Below are positions 44,126 to 53,157 of a stretch of DNA of 64,000 nt, in pieces. The DNA is taken from the NCBI RefSeq assembly GCF_000739635.1, contig NZ_BATQ01000082.1:1-64000 (forward strand), in the 5' to 3' direction. The notes below the pieces were generated by a model. That model made no database searches, was not told the origin of the DNA, and was given only the letters and a program-made list of their open reading frames with translations. Within the stretch, counting starts at the first letter, position 1. The number at the start of each line of letters is the position of its first letter. This stretch comes from Verrucomicrobium sp. BvORR034. Its GTDB lineage: Bacteria > Verrucomicrobiota > Verrucomicrobiia > Verrucomicrobiales > Verrucomicrobiaceae. Both the position numbers and the translations under genes were made by a program.

Positions 44126-44791
44126 TTACTTCGGCGGTAGCAGACCGAAGTGACTGTAGGCGACGAAGACTAAGGGCTTGGCCCAGGCGGGTATGTCCGT
44201 CAAGGCCTCCGGGGGTGGATAGCTGAGTTGCTTCTCGTCGATCGCCAGCAGCAGTCGGGGCTCCGGGGGCTGGCCCTGGGCAGGGTCCCGCTCGGCGGAA
44301 TTGTCATAAACCCGCAAGGTTGTTACTGAAGGGATCAGGCGGATGAGATTGGCCATACTGGCGGTCCAGCGCTTGCGGATTTCACGCTCAGGGATGTCAT
44401 GGCCGCCTTTGCGAATTCTTGCGGCTACGCGCTGCAGATGCAGTTCCACGTTCGCCAGGCCAGCATACCAGATTTGCAGTCTCGCTCCTGTAGCGGCCGC
44501 TTCCAACAACAGCCGCGTGATGGTGTTGCCTCCTAGAGTGGTCTCGAAAGTGAAATGCCCGCCTTCGGCAATGGCCTTTTCCAATCGCCGTTTGCCCTCC
44601 TGCCAAGCCAGGCCGTTGGATTCGGAAACGTCAAGGCCCGGCTGGATCGTCATCAGCTTCCGCGCGGCTTCATCCGGATTGAAGTACTCAGCGCCTTGCG
44701 CCCGCAGATGCGCGCCGCCGATACTGCTCTTGCCAGCGCCATTCACGCCCGCAAGCACGGTAATAACTGCCTGTCGTTCCGGGGTGCTCAT
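44126..44791 (-). CDS. Zeta-toxin-like P-loop kinase
   Basis: A 221-residue protein. The P-loop AGVNGAGKSS (14-23), then FNPDEAARKL and FTFETTLGGNTI, match the zeta/PezT toxin layout, in which the kinase phosphorylates UDP-N-acetylglucosamine and stops wall growth. Its start overlaps by 4 bases the stop of a Phd-like antitoxin gene. That pairing differs from classic epsilon-zeta, where the antitoxin is a different fold. The last 40 residues (proline-rich) are outside the core. Confidence 0.8.
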   Translation of the reverse strand: MSTPERQAVITVLAGVNGAGKSSIGGAHLRAQGAEYFNPDEAARKLMTIQPGLDVSESNGLAWQEGKRRLEKAIAEGGHFTFETTLGGNTITRLLLEAAATGARLQIWYAGLANVELHLQRVAARIRKGGHDIPEREIRKRWTASMANLIRLIPSVTTLRVYDNSAERDPAQGQPPEPRLLLAIDEKQLSYPPPEALTDIPAWAKPLVFVAYSHFGLLPPK

Positions 44792-45162
44792 TCACCCTGA
44801 GCGGCGGCGGCTTTCACAGCGGATTTACCCAGCTCAGTGGGGGTGGCGCTGAAGAGGGAATTCACTCCTCGTTGGGCTGAGGGGGTGTTCATTCTTGCCA
44901 CCATGGCATCGAACTCTGCGCTCAGCGCTTCAAGAGGCATCTGATGAGTGCGCTGGAGCTCCAAATATTTCGCAGCAGGGAGCAGGACGAACTCTGGCCG
45001 GTTGTGACGGGTAATGGCCAAGCCGTTACCCGCCGCCTTGAGCAGGGCCTCACCGATGTGATTTTTCAGACTGCTGGCGCTCATGGCCGGCAGTTTTTTC
45101 AAGGTGGCAAGCCCGACGTCAGATGTGGCTGGATCCGCGCTCATATTGGCTATTTTAGCCAT
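44788..45162 (-). CDS. Phd/YefM-type antitoxin
   Basis: A 124-residue protein with a prevent-host-death core: SASSLKNHIGEALLKAAGN, GLAITRHNRPEFVLLPAAKYL. The N-terminal part is the usual DNA-binding and dimer domain of Phd proteins; the C-terminal part would bind and neutralise the neighbouring zeta-like toxin. The ATG at 45162 is chosen (a second lies at 45144). A palindrome overlaps it. The frame runs open to 45270, but that part lacks a plausible start. The gene is followed with a 4-base overlap by the toxin gene. Confidence 0.8.
   Translation of the reverse strand: MAKIANMSADPATSDVGLATLKKLPAMSASSLKNHIGEALLKAAGNGLAITRHNRPEFVLLPAAKYLELQRTHQMPLEALSAEFDAMVARMNTPSAQRGVNSLFSATPTELGKSAVKAAAAQGE
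45147..45161. promoter_or_regulatory. Palindrome at the antitoxin start codon
   Basis: TGGCTA and TAGCCA flank TTT, a perfect 15-base inverted repeat overlapping the start region of the Phd-like antitoxin gene. Phd proteins repress their own operons at such sites. Confidence 0.6.
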
Positions 45163-45211
45163 TTTATGCAATTTGTCCAATTCGAAGTGTCCGACACGTA
45201 GCTTTCCATCT

Positions 45212-46558
45212 TCACGCCCTGGACGCACCGCCCAATCCCTCTCTGCGCGGCACGTCTCGTCCTTGTTCACCCGCCGGGTTCGGCACCGCCTTCAGCGGGA
45301 TCGCTCCCGCTGGGTGGGCGTGCACCAAACTGGCCTGGAAGCCTTCGTCGCTCAGCACATCGCGGGCTTTTTCGAACTCGTTGCACCAGGTTTCCTCGAC
45401 TTCGCGGTCGCGGAGGGGATCGCGGCCGGAGGCATTGAAGGCGACGACGCGGGATTGGACGGCGTTGCCTTGGGCGGGGGCGCTGAGTTCCACGCCGTAG
45501 GCGGCGTCGCCGGGCTTGCGGAGGACGATGCGGCCCTGTTCCACCCAGGCGGTGGTCATGCCCTCACGCACCTCATAACCGGCGGCGCTGAGGGCGCGGA
45601 GGACAGCGGCGCGTTGCTCCTGGCGGGTTTCCTCGGCAAAGGTCTGATCGACCCAGGAGCGGGCTTCTTGAACGAGGGCGCGGGTGGACTCCAAAGGGGC
45701 GGCTGACGGGCCGAGCGCGGCGGTGAGACGTTGCTTCCAGTCGGCGACAGCAGGCGAGTGGAGTTCCTCCATCTCGGCGAGCAGCAGGGCCAGCTCTTTG
45801 CGGAGGGCGAGGGCGGCCCGGCGGTTTTGCAGGGAGGAGGACAGCTCCAGCGCTAGGGAATCGAGGAGCAACGCCTGCTGGTCCGCAGGAGAGGTGGTGG
45901 TACGCCGGGCCTTTTCGGTCAGGTCTTGAAGTTCGGGTGAGTCCGCGGAGTCCACCACGGCGGAGAGCTCGGCAAGGAGGGCCCAGCATTTTTCCAAACG
46001 CAGCTCCTGGGGATCGGCGGGAAGCTGGGGAAGGGGCGAGTTCGATGAAACGGCATCGGGATCCATGAGACCAGTGGCGAGCTCGCGCAGTCGGCTGGAG
46101 CTTTCCTGATGCTGCTGCTGTCCGATGAAGTCCAACGCCTCGCCCAGGGCGCTCTGCTGCTCCGCGGGATCCGCACTACGGAGTTGCCCAAGAAGGCGGT
46201 CCCGCTCTGGGGTGCCGGGCAGGGTTTGCAGTTGGGCGGTCATCTGGGTCGCCCCCTGCAGGAGCCGATGGGCGCGGCGCAGGCTGGCCGCCTGATCGGC
46301 GACCTGACGCTGGCGCAGGCGGCGGGCCTCTTCCTCATAGAAGCCGCACTGTTTGCCCGCTTCCTGGATAAGAGGCTCCCAGAGCCCCGCCTCCTGCATC
46401 TGGCGGAGACGGTCCATCACGCTGGAGGTCTGGGACTCCGCCGCCTGCCAGCGATCGCAATCGGCGAGAGCGGCATCGAGCCGTTGGAGCAGGGCCAGGC
46501 TTTCACGCTTCTGACGGCGTCGGATGGCTTCGATGTTGATGACTTTGGGGCCGCTCAT
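45212..46558 (-). CDS. Large coiled-coil protein of the kinase-helicase block
   Basis: A 448-residue acidic protein with long amphipathic helices: heptad-like Gln/Arg/Glu/Leu repeats from about 10 to 320, then a more compact C-terminal domain (YEVREGMTTAWVEQGRIVLR, then GDAAYGVELSAPAQ and SGRDPLRDREVEETWCNEFE). I know no family. It is on the same strand as the kinase-helicase gene with a 266-bp gap and is the last gene of the four-gene block. It may be the structural or adaptor subunit. A decayed fragment of a second copy lies at 30232-30336. Confidence 0.7.
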   Translation of the reverse strand: MSGPKVINIEAIRRRQKRESLALLQRLDAALADCDRWQAAESQTSSVMDRLRQMQEAGLWEPLIQEAGKQCGFYEEEARRLRQRQVADQAASLRRAHRLLQGATQMTAQLQTLPGTPERDRLLGQLRSADPAEQQSALGEALDFIGQQQHQESSSRLRELATGLMDPDAVSSNSPLPQLPADPQELRLEKCWALLAELSAVVDSADSPELQDLTEKARRTTTSPADQQALLLDSLALELSSSLQNRRAALALRKELALLLAEMEELHSPAVADWKQRLTAALGPSAAPLESTRALVQEARSWVDQTFAEETRQEQRAAVLRALSAAGYEVREGMTTAWVEQGRIVLRKPGDAAYGVELSAPAQGNAVQSRVVAFNASGRDPLRDREVEETWCNEFEKARDVLSDEGFQASLVHAHPAGAIPLKAVPNPAGEQGRDVPRREGLGGASRA

Positions 46559-46824
46559 TGTCGGTAAGTGGTGGGGCGGTAAGTGGTAAGTGGTGGGCCG
46601 GGAGTTGTACGGAGTACAGGCTTCAGCCTGCGGAAACTCTCGTGCTTGGTGCTTGGCAGTTGGCGTCGGTCAGTGCCGGTCCGGCGTCCCTCCAGGACGC
46701 GAGGTGATGGTAGCTGTGAATCCGGTGGTTGGCACCACCGGCTAAGTTCCATGGTCCCTCCGGGACCGGGGGCGTGCTTGGCAGTGGGCAGGGCGATAGG
46801 TGGAGCGGTGGAGGTTTGAAGTTT
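46559..46824. repeat. Hairpin-rich repeat-like intergenic region
   Basis: This stretch contains several short inverted repeats typical of REP-like elements: CAGGCTTCAGCCTG (46617-46631), CCGGTGGTT/ACCACCGG (about 46721-46741) and GGTCCCTCCGGGACC (about 46753-46768). Such runs are common in Verrucomicrobia and Planctomycetes genomes near small IS200-type transposases. No gene is evident. Confidence 0.6.
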
Positions 46825-49800
46825 TCAAGCAGATAGGGCGCGCTGGATGGCGGTGCGGAGGCGTTGCTGTTCTGAGGGGCGGTCGTGATACCAGCGGCGG
46901 GAGTTGACCCTGTGCAGGTGGGGGATGGAACTGCGGAGGACGGAGGGACGCCAGAGCTCGCGGGCGCGGGCGGAGGCGAGCACGGGATGATGGTGGGAGT
47001 CACACTCAATGCCGAGCCCAAACTGCCCGGTGGTGGGGTGGGTGATGGCGAAGTCCAGGCCGAAGGCATCGCCCTGGGCGGGGACGGGTTCGTGCCCCAA
47101 CTGGCGGATGAACGCGCCGACCTCCTCCACAAAACGGGAGGCTGCGGCCCTTCTCTGATGCTGGGGGAAGTGCGAGGCGTGCTGCCCGTTGACGGCATGC
47201 AGGAGCTGGCGGCTCTGCTCGAACTCACCAGCATGCAAGCGCTCCGCATAGGCGAGCCAGCCCTGGAGGAAATCCCGCGGAGTGGACGGTGGGCGGCGTC
47301 CGCCTTGACCTGACCAGGTGCTGACCTCCCCCACGGGCATGGAAGTGATGAGCAGCACCTTCTCCCGCGCACGAGTGACGGCGACATTCAAGCGGCGCTC
47401 GCCGCCGTGCTGACCCAGCACGCCGAAGTTCCGACGGAAGATGCCGCGATGATCCCGGCTGAAGGTGGTGGAGAAGATGATCCAGTCCCGCTCATCGCCC
47501 TGGACGTTCTCCAGGTTCTTCACGAAGAAGCCCATGTCCTCCCCGTTCTGGGTGCGGCTTAGCTCCTCGATCCAGGCCGTGCGGAAGGCCTCATCCTGCT
47601 CGGCCAGATCTTCCATCTCCTGTTCGATCAGCTCCGCCTGCTTGAGGTTAAAGGTGACAACACCGATGCTGGGCCGCTGCTCAGCGGGCTGACGCCAGAT
47701 CTCCTGAAGGCGGAACACGACGCGGGCGGCCTCGTCTTCATTGGTCTGATCAAAGTACTCGCCCTCCACGCGATCCACCTCCATCGGCCGGGCGCGGAGG
47801 ATCTCGCTATCGGGGTGGCGGGCGGGGACGCTGAGGCGGTTCGCGTAGAACGCAGCGTTCGAGAAATCAATGAGCTGGCGGTAGCGCGAGCGGTAGTGGA
47901 TTTCCAGCGTGGCGGTGGGCAGGAGGTTCTGCGCCAGGGTGAGGAGGTCCGGGCAGTCCTTCACCTCGCGACGTCCCGCGGCCTGGGCGAGACGCTCCCT
48001 CTCGAGTTCGTCCAGGCCCGCGTCATCAGCGGCCAGCCACGAGTCGGCATCCTCCTCCTCATCCGACTCCAGGTGGGAGCCAAAGAAGCGCGAGGGCGGC
48101 ATCTGTTTCTCATCCCCGCTGACCACCATGCGCCTGGCGCGGAACAGGGCGGGGAGCGCACTCTCCACCGGGAGCTGGGACGCCTCATCGAAGATGACCA
48201 CGTCAAACAAGCCGGGCCGCAGCGGGAAAAGGCGGCTGACCATTTCCGGGTTCATCATCCACACGGGGCGGAGGTGGAGGAGACCGAGGGGCTCACCCCG
48301 CTCCACCACCTCCCTGAGACGGCGGGCCCGCGGGCCGGTGAACATGACCACGTCATCCCAATGACTGCGCGGGGAGAGCGGAGCATCTGCGGCGCACCGG
48401 CTGAGCAGGTGGCGGTTCGCCTCGCGGAACTCCTGGTCCTTCTGCCCCAGCAGGCGTACTTTTTCCTCGAACTCATCGCTCTCGATCAACAGCGAGGGAT
48501 GGGACTCTTCCAGCAGGCGCTTCCATTCCAGCAGGGCCTCGCGCTGCAGGGTGGCGGTGACCTGATCCGGGAGGCGGGAGGAAGGCAGCGCAGACCAGGT
48601 GGCCTCCTTCTCGCGCAGCTTCGCGTACACCGCGAATGCCACCGGGCTGAGCGACTGGGCGCGGGCGCGGAAGGTCTGAAACTCCGGCAGGGTGGGAAAG
48701 GCGGCGGCCAGCGGCTCCAGGGGCACGCTGCCCGGCGCATGGGTGTCGATTTCCTCTAACCGGGTGCTGATCCACCCGGGCGTGAACCACGGGCGCAACT
48801 GGTCCAGCCTGAGCTTGCTCTCGCAGTCCGCCGGCCACAGGGAGAGGCTGGCGTGGCAGGCGTCCAGTACTGAGGCGCAGAGGGCGGGGTCGCCCCCTTG
48901 GAGGAGGGTGCTCGCGGCGAGTTGGACGGGGCAGGATTGCACACGGCGGGCGGCGGCGAGCACGAGCTGCATCTGCTCGATGAGGGGCCGGATCTGGCGC
49001 TGCATCACAGGCAGAGGTGTCGCGCTGCCCGGCTCGATGAGGCCCAGCACCTCCAGCCACTGCGTCAGCATGGGCCGGTCCTGGCGCAGCTCGTTTTCCA
49101 GCTCGGCGGCCTGGTGGAGCGTGGTGAGATCCACATTGTCCGGGCCCACCCCGGCCTGGGTGAGCCAGCGGTGCAGCTTGTTCCGCGCAAAGAAGCGGGT
49201 GGGGTTGAGCTTCTCCCAAAAGGAGGCGGGCGCAGCCAGGCGTGCGGCATCGCGGGAGAGCTGCCGCAGAGGCGCATCGCCGCGCTCAGCGAGCCTGGCG
49301 TAGAGCCTGGCATCCAGCGTCCAGCGGGTGAGCACGGCCAGCTTCTGGCTCAATCCCTCCAGCCAGGGGACGAGTTGATTTGCGGAAGAGGATGCGTCCG
49401 TGCCCCCCTTGGCGAGATGGGCCGCCCATTGCGACAGGTGGCGGACGACGGGGGCGGGCAGGGCCCGCAGGGCAGCCTCATGCTCGGCAAGCCAGCTTTT
49501 CAACTGCTCCGGTGAATCGAGGCTGAAGAAGTGGTCGTGCTGACGCAGGAGGGCATGGCGGTGCCGTTCCGCCTGCTGAAAGGCCTCGAACGCCTGGCGA
49601 AACTCGACGAGCGTGGACTCGTTCGTACTGAAATAGCTCAGGTCATGCAGCGGGCTCTGCTCATACTGCGCCCTCAGCCACAGCGGTGTGAGCGGGGCCA
49701 TCTCTGCGATCATCTGCCAGGCCCCGGCGTGATCGAGTTCGCGGAATAACGCGCCCACGCCCGGATGAGAGGTGATGGGGGAGCGTTCGCTTTCGAGCTG

Positions 49801-52800
49801 GAGGAGCTCGTCCAGCACCTCGCGGTAGGAGAGGTGGCCAGGTCGGTCGGCGGGCCCCTCATGCAGGGCCAGATGGGCGCTGGTGAGCTCCCTCTCCAGC
49901 GAGTCTATATGGCGGGCCAGTCCTTCGCGCTCGCGTTGCAGGCGGGCATTGTCGTGGGGGGAGTGGGCGGGCTGCTCCAGCTGGCCGCGCAGATCCTGCA
50001 GGGTGGGGCGCCGGTCAGAGGTGGTGTCCTTCAGGTAGAACAGGCGTCCCCCCAGGCCCTCGGTATCCAGGCGCTTGCGGACCACCTCCAGCGCGGCCTG
50101 CTTCTGGCAGACGATGAGGACCCGCTCCCCGCGGCCGATGGCATCGCTCACGATATTGACGATGGTCTGGCTCTTCCCCGTGCCGGGAGGTCCCTGTACC
50201 AGCAGGCCGGGGCCGTGACGGGTGCGGAAGACGGCGCTCTGTTGCGAGGGATCTGAGGCCGCGGTGAAGTAGCGGTCCAGCTCCGCGGGCAGAGTGGACG
50301 GGGGCTCTGGTGCATCGGTGGCATCCCCCGCGCGGATCGCTGTCTCCAGGGCGGTGCCTTGCAAGGGGATGCCCTTCGAGATCTGGTCGATGTCCTGTGC
50401 GATGGTCTGGCCGGAGAAGTCACAATGAAATAACACCGCCGCCGCATGGAGCTGGATGGCACCTGGGGTGCCAGTGACGGTGGCGGGCGGCAGCGGACAC
50501 AAATCGGGACCCGACTCCATGGCGGGCGGCAGCGTGGCCAGTGGGCTGAACGCATCCAGCACGGCCTGGAGATCGAGGTGGTCCCGGGCGCGGAGGTCAT
50601 TCAGCATGTCCCGCCAGCTGGGGAAGGCGGGGCCGAGCAGCCCCTCCAGGGCAGGATTCGGGCGGATCTCGCGTTCTTCATCGAACCCGAGCTTCACCGT
50701 GCTTCGCTGGCCGGCGGGCATGTCCAGCCGCACCGGCCAGAGCAGCACGGGGGCGATGCGGGGCTTGGCCGACTCTGAGGCGCGTGCGTCCCGCAACACA
50801 ATGAAGGGGAAGCCGAGGTAGAGCGGATTGATGCCCGTGTCCCGGCGGTAGGAGAGGGCGTTCTGCGCGAGACGGCGCAGGCGTTTCTCGCGGAGCGGCT
50901 CTGCCAGCAGCGGGGTGGGATCCAGGCTGAGCGGCAGCTGGAGCCGGGTCAACACGGCATCCAGCAGGGCGAGGGCGGGCCGCCCGGGGCCGCCAAGTTC
51001 CGTGAGATCCAGCCGGGCAGAGGTGCGGCCGATGGTCATGCGGATGAGGCCGCCGCGTTGCAGGCCGGTGACGAGCCGGCGGTGGAAGAAGTGCAGGATG
51101 TTCCGCACGTACTCCTGCCGGGCGGGCTCACGCCACTCCTCCTGGGGAATGGCCAGCAGCACGAGGGCCCGAGCGAGGGTGATGCGACGGTCCTGACGGA
51201 AGTCATCCGCCCACTGATCCGGGATCTGGCGACCGCAGCGGGCGAAGTTTTGCAGCCGCTGATCCACGGCCTTGAGGATCTCCGCCCGGCTGTGTGCGAA
51301 CCACGCGGCCATGGGTTCAGGAGTAAACGGAACCTGCGCACGATGGGCCTCCCGGCCGGCCTCCTTCAGCACATCCGACGCGGGGCGGAAATGGGCCTGG
51401 GATGCGGAGATGAGCAGGATGAGGTCCTCCTCAGTGGGGCTGCGGCGCTGGGCGAGGGAGATGAGGGCGGGGTGCTCTGCCTCCGGGTAGAGACGGCGCT
51501 GCTGGGCCCAGCGATTCTCCAGCATGGTCTGGGAGGTGGCCAGCATGGCGGCGGAGAGCTGGGTTTCATCGAACTCCAGATCCAGCTCCCGCACGCGGGT
51601 CCGGAGGCGCTCGGCGCGCTCCTTCAGCCGCACGAGCCAGGTCTCGCGGCCCAGTTGCCGCAACCTGTGGGGGAGGGGGCTGTCGAGCCACTGCCAGGCG
51701 GTGTCTGGGTGGGAGAGCAACCAGCTCGGCGTGATGATCTCCCCGCGCAGGCAGAGGGGCAGGTGATCATTGAGCAGGAGCAGGGCGGCGCTCAGGCGGG
51801 CGTCTTCCGGCAGGGTGGTCTCCGCTGCCACATCGCGCACCTGGGCGGCGCGGGTGAGATCGCGTTCACTGCTTCTTTCCTGCAACCACGTGGAAATCCG
51901 GCCGCTCAGGAGGAGATCGCGGGCCTCCTCCCAATGGGCGGCCTCGACGGCGGCGAGGGCGAAACTCTCCGGCGTGGGCCAGGTGCGGCCCCCCAGGCTC
52001 AGGGTGACGCCGGAGGACGGGGACTCGTCGCGATGGTCAGAGTAGCCATGCGGGATGCCGCGCTCGCCCTGGAGCCAGCGTTCCACCTGGGGCCAGCTCC
52101 AGCGCAGGGAGGGATCCCGGGCGAGCAGCCCTTTCAGCAGCTCCTGCCAGTCCGGTGGCAGGTCAGCTGGCACCTGAAGGCCGCGTGTGACCAGGTGGAG
52201 CAGGAAGGCCCGCTCGTGTACGCCCTCGAACCCCCGCCCCTCGGTGAGCATCTCCAGCACCATGACGCCGAGGCTCCACCAGTCCGACGCGGGTGAGCAG
52301 GTGCCGGCGATGGTCTCCGGCGCGGCATAGCGGGTGGTCTGCCGGGAGAGCGTGAGTTGCAGATCGAACTCGCTGACGGTGGCAGTGCTGAAGTCTGCCA
52401 GCACCAGATCCAGCGGCTCCCGGCTCCGCACCAGCACATTGGCCGGCTTCAGATCCCGGTGGATGATGTGGATCTGGGCCAGGGCGTGCAAGGCGGGGCC
52501 GAGCTGGGCAACCACGTGCCGGACGATCTCTGGACGGGCCTTCTCCTGCGGGGGGATGTCGCCCAGCGTGCCGTGCGGATGGTATTCCCAGACTTCATAC
52601 GCCCGATCCTCATGACGCCCGGAATCGAGCAACCGCACACCGTGGGCGGCATCCAGGGTGCGCAGCGCAGGGTACAAGGAAATTTCCGGCTCGATGCCGC
52701 GCCGGTAGTGCTTGAAGACGCCCGTGGCATCCGCCTGGGTGGCCAGGCGCAGGTCAGACTCCCCGGAATGAACCGGCAGCTCCTCGCCCAAGGTCCAGCC

Positions 52801-53157
52801 ATGAACGGTGATCGCTACGGTGTCGGGCGGGGCCGCCTGGGGAGCGGCGGGAGTGATGGCGGGTTCACCGCAATCCAGGCAGAGGAAGTCCCCTGGCTCC
52901 AGCGCGTGCCCGTTGCGGCACAGCAGTCCCGTGGAGGTGGTGCACGTGGATGTGGTGGCAATGGCAGAGCTGGCGGTGCCTTCCGCGAACCCGGTGGTGA
53001 TTTCCTCTGCCGCCGGGGGCTCCTCCCGCGCGGTGGCCGGTGGGGTGGGCAGGATGTCATACAGAGGCCAGCCGCAATGGGCCTCGCTGAAGCGTCCCTG
53101 ACAGAGGAGTTCTTCAAGCGAGCGGTCAGTCTGGCAGCGGGGGCAGTGGCGAATCAT
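46825..53157 (-). CDS. Zinc ribbon-Ser/Thr kinase-DUF4011 SF1 helicase-MTES_1575-type nuclease fusion
   Basis: A 2110-residue protein, probably a defence effector. Domains in order: zinc ribbons (C5-x2-C8; C80 with C93-x2-C96); a Ser/Thr protein kinase (about 118-370) with K149, HRDLKPAN (233-240), DFS instead of DFG (255-257), APE (279-281) and SDWWSLG; a helical linker; and a DUF4011-type segment (about 740-850, including RRDTGINPLYLGF). A superfamily 1 helicase follows with Walker A GPPGTGKS (989-996), DEAS Walker B (1657-1660), then a UvrD-like C-terminal motor (VTFNLKQAEL, VAVTRAREKVLLI). The C-terminus (about 1990-2110) is an MTES_1575/Vsr-like nuclease with D2035 and E2051-C-D2053. DUF4011-helicase-nuclease proteins (Hhe) are known phage-defence factors; the kinase and zinc ribbons are added here. 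Confidence 0.85.
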   Translation of the reverse strand: MIRHCPRCQTDRSLEELLCQGRFSEAHCGWPLYDILPTPPATAREEPPAAEEITTGFAEGTASSAIATTSTCTTSTGLLCRNGHALEPGDFLCLDCGEPAITPAAPQAAPPDTVAITVHGWTLGEELPVHSGESDLRLATQADATGVFKHYRRGIEPEISLYPALRTLDAAHGVRLLDSGRHEDRAYEVWEYHPHGTLGDIPPQEKARPEIVRHVVAQLGPALHALAQIHIIHRDLKPANVLVRSREPLDLVLADFSTATVSEFDLQLTLSRQTTRYAAPETIAGTCSPASDWWSLGVMVLEMLTEGRGFEGVHERAFLLHLVTRGLQVPADLPPDWQELLKGLLARDPSLRWSWPQVERWLQGERGIPHGYSDHRDESPSSGVTLSLGGRTWPTPESFALAAVEAAHWEEARDLLLSGRISTWLQERSSERDLTRAAQVRDVAAETTLPEDARLSAALLLLNDHLPLCLRGEIITPSWLLSHPDTAWQWLDSPLPHRLRQLGRETWLVRLKERAERLRTRVRELDLEFDETQLSAAMLATSQTMLENRWAQQRRLYPEAEHPALISLAQRRSPTEEDLILLISASQAHFRPASDVLKEAGREAHRAQVPFTPEPMAAWFAHSRAEILKAVDQRLQNFARCGRQIPDQWADDFRQDRRITLARALVLLAIPQEEWREPARQEYVRNILHFFHRRLVTGLQRGGLIRMTIGRTSARLDLTELGGPGRPALALLDAVLTRLQLPLSLDPTPLLAEPLREKRLRRLAQNALSYRRDTGINPLYLGFPFIVLRDARASESAKPRIAPVLLWPVRLDMPAGQRSTVKLGFDEEREIRPNPALEGLLGPAFPSWRDMLNDLRARDHLDLQAVLDAFSPLATLPPAMESGPDLCPLPPATVTGTPGAIQLHAAAVLFHCDFSGQTIAQDIDQISKGIPLQGTALETAIRAGDATDAPEPPSTLPAELDRYFTAASDPSQQSAVFRTRHGPGLLVQGPPGTGKSQTIVNIVSDAIGRGERVLIVCQKQAALEVVRKRLDTEGLGGRLFYLKDTTSDRRPTLQDLRGQLEQPAHSPHDNARLQREREGLARHIDSLERELTSAHLALHEGPADRPGHLSYREVLDELLQLESERSPITSHPGVGALFRELDHAGAWQMIAEMAPLTPLWLRAQYEQSPLHDLSYFSTNESTLVEFRQAFEAFQQAERHRHALLRQHDHFFSLDSPEQLKSWLAEHEAALRALPAPVVRHLSQWAAHLAKGGTDASSSANQLVPWLEGLSQKLAVLTRWTLDARLYARLAERGDAPLRQLSRDAARLAAPASFWEKLNPTRFFARNKLHRWLTQAGVGPDNVDLTTLHQAAELENELRQDRPMLTQWLEVLGLIEPGSATPLPVMQRQIRPLIEQMQLVLAAARRVQSCPVQLAASTLLQGGDPALCASVLDACHASLSLWPADCESKLRLDQLRPWFTPGWISTRLEEIDTHAPGSVPLEPLAAAFPTLPEFQTFRARAQSLSPVAFAVYAKLREKEATWSALPSSRLPDQVTATLQREALLEWKRLLEESHPSLLIESDEFEEKVRLLGQKDQEFREANRHLLSRCAADAPLSPRSHWDDVVMFTGPRARRLREVVERGEPLGLLHLRPVWMMNPEMVSRLFPLRPGLFDVVIFDEASQLPVESALPALFRARRMVVSGDEKQMPPSRFFGSHLESDEEEDADSWLAADDAGLDELERERLAQAAGRREVKDCPDLLTLAQNLLPTATLEIHYRSRYRQLIDFSNAAFYANRLSVPARHPDSEILRARPMEVDRVEGEYFDQTNEDEAARVVFRLQEIWRQPAEQRPSIGVVTFNLKQAELIEQEMEDLAEQDEAFRTAWIEELSRTQNGEDMGFFVKNLENVQGDERDWIIFSTTFSRDHRGIFRRNFGVLGQHGGERRLNVAVTRAREKVLLITSMPVGEVSTWSGQGGRRPPSTPRDFLQGWLAYAERLHAGEFEQSRQLLHAVNGQHASHFPQHQRRAAASRFVEEVGAFIRQLGHEPVPAQGDAFGLDFAITHPTTGQFGLGIECDSHHHPVLASARARELWRPSVLRSSIPHLHRVNSRRWYHDRPSEQQRLRTAIQRALSA

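Noticed and set aside
46825-53157. Housekeeping superfamily 1 helicase
   Set aside because: The kinase, zinc ribbons and C-terminal nuclease, plus the AAA+ and radical SAM neighbours, do not fit housekeeping helicases.
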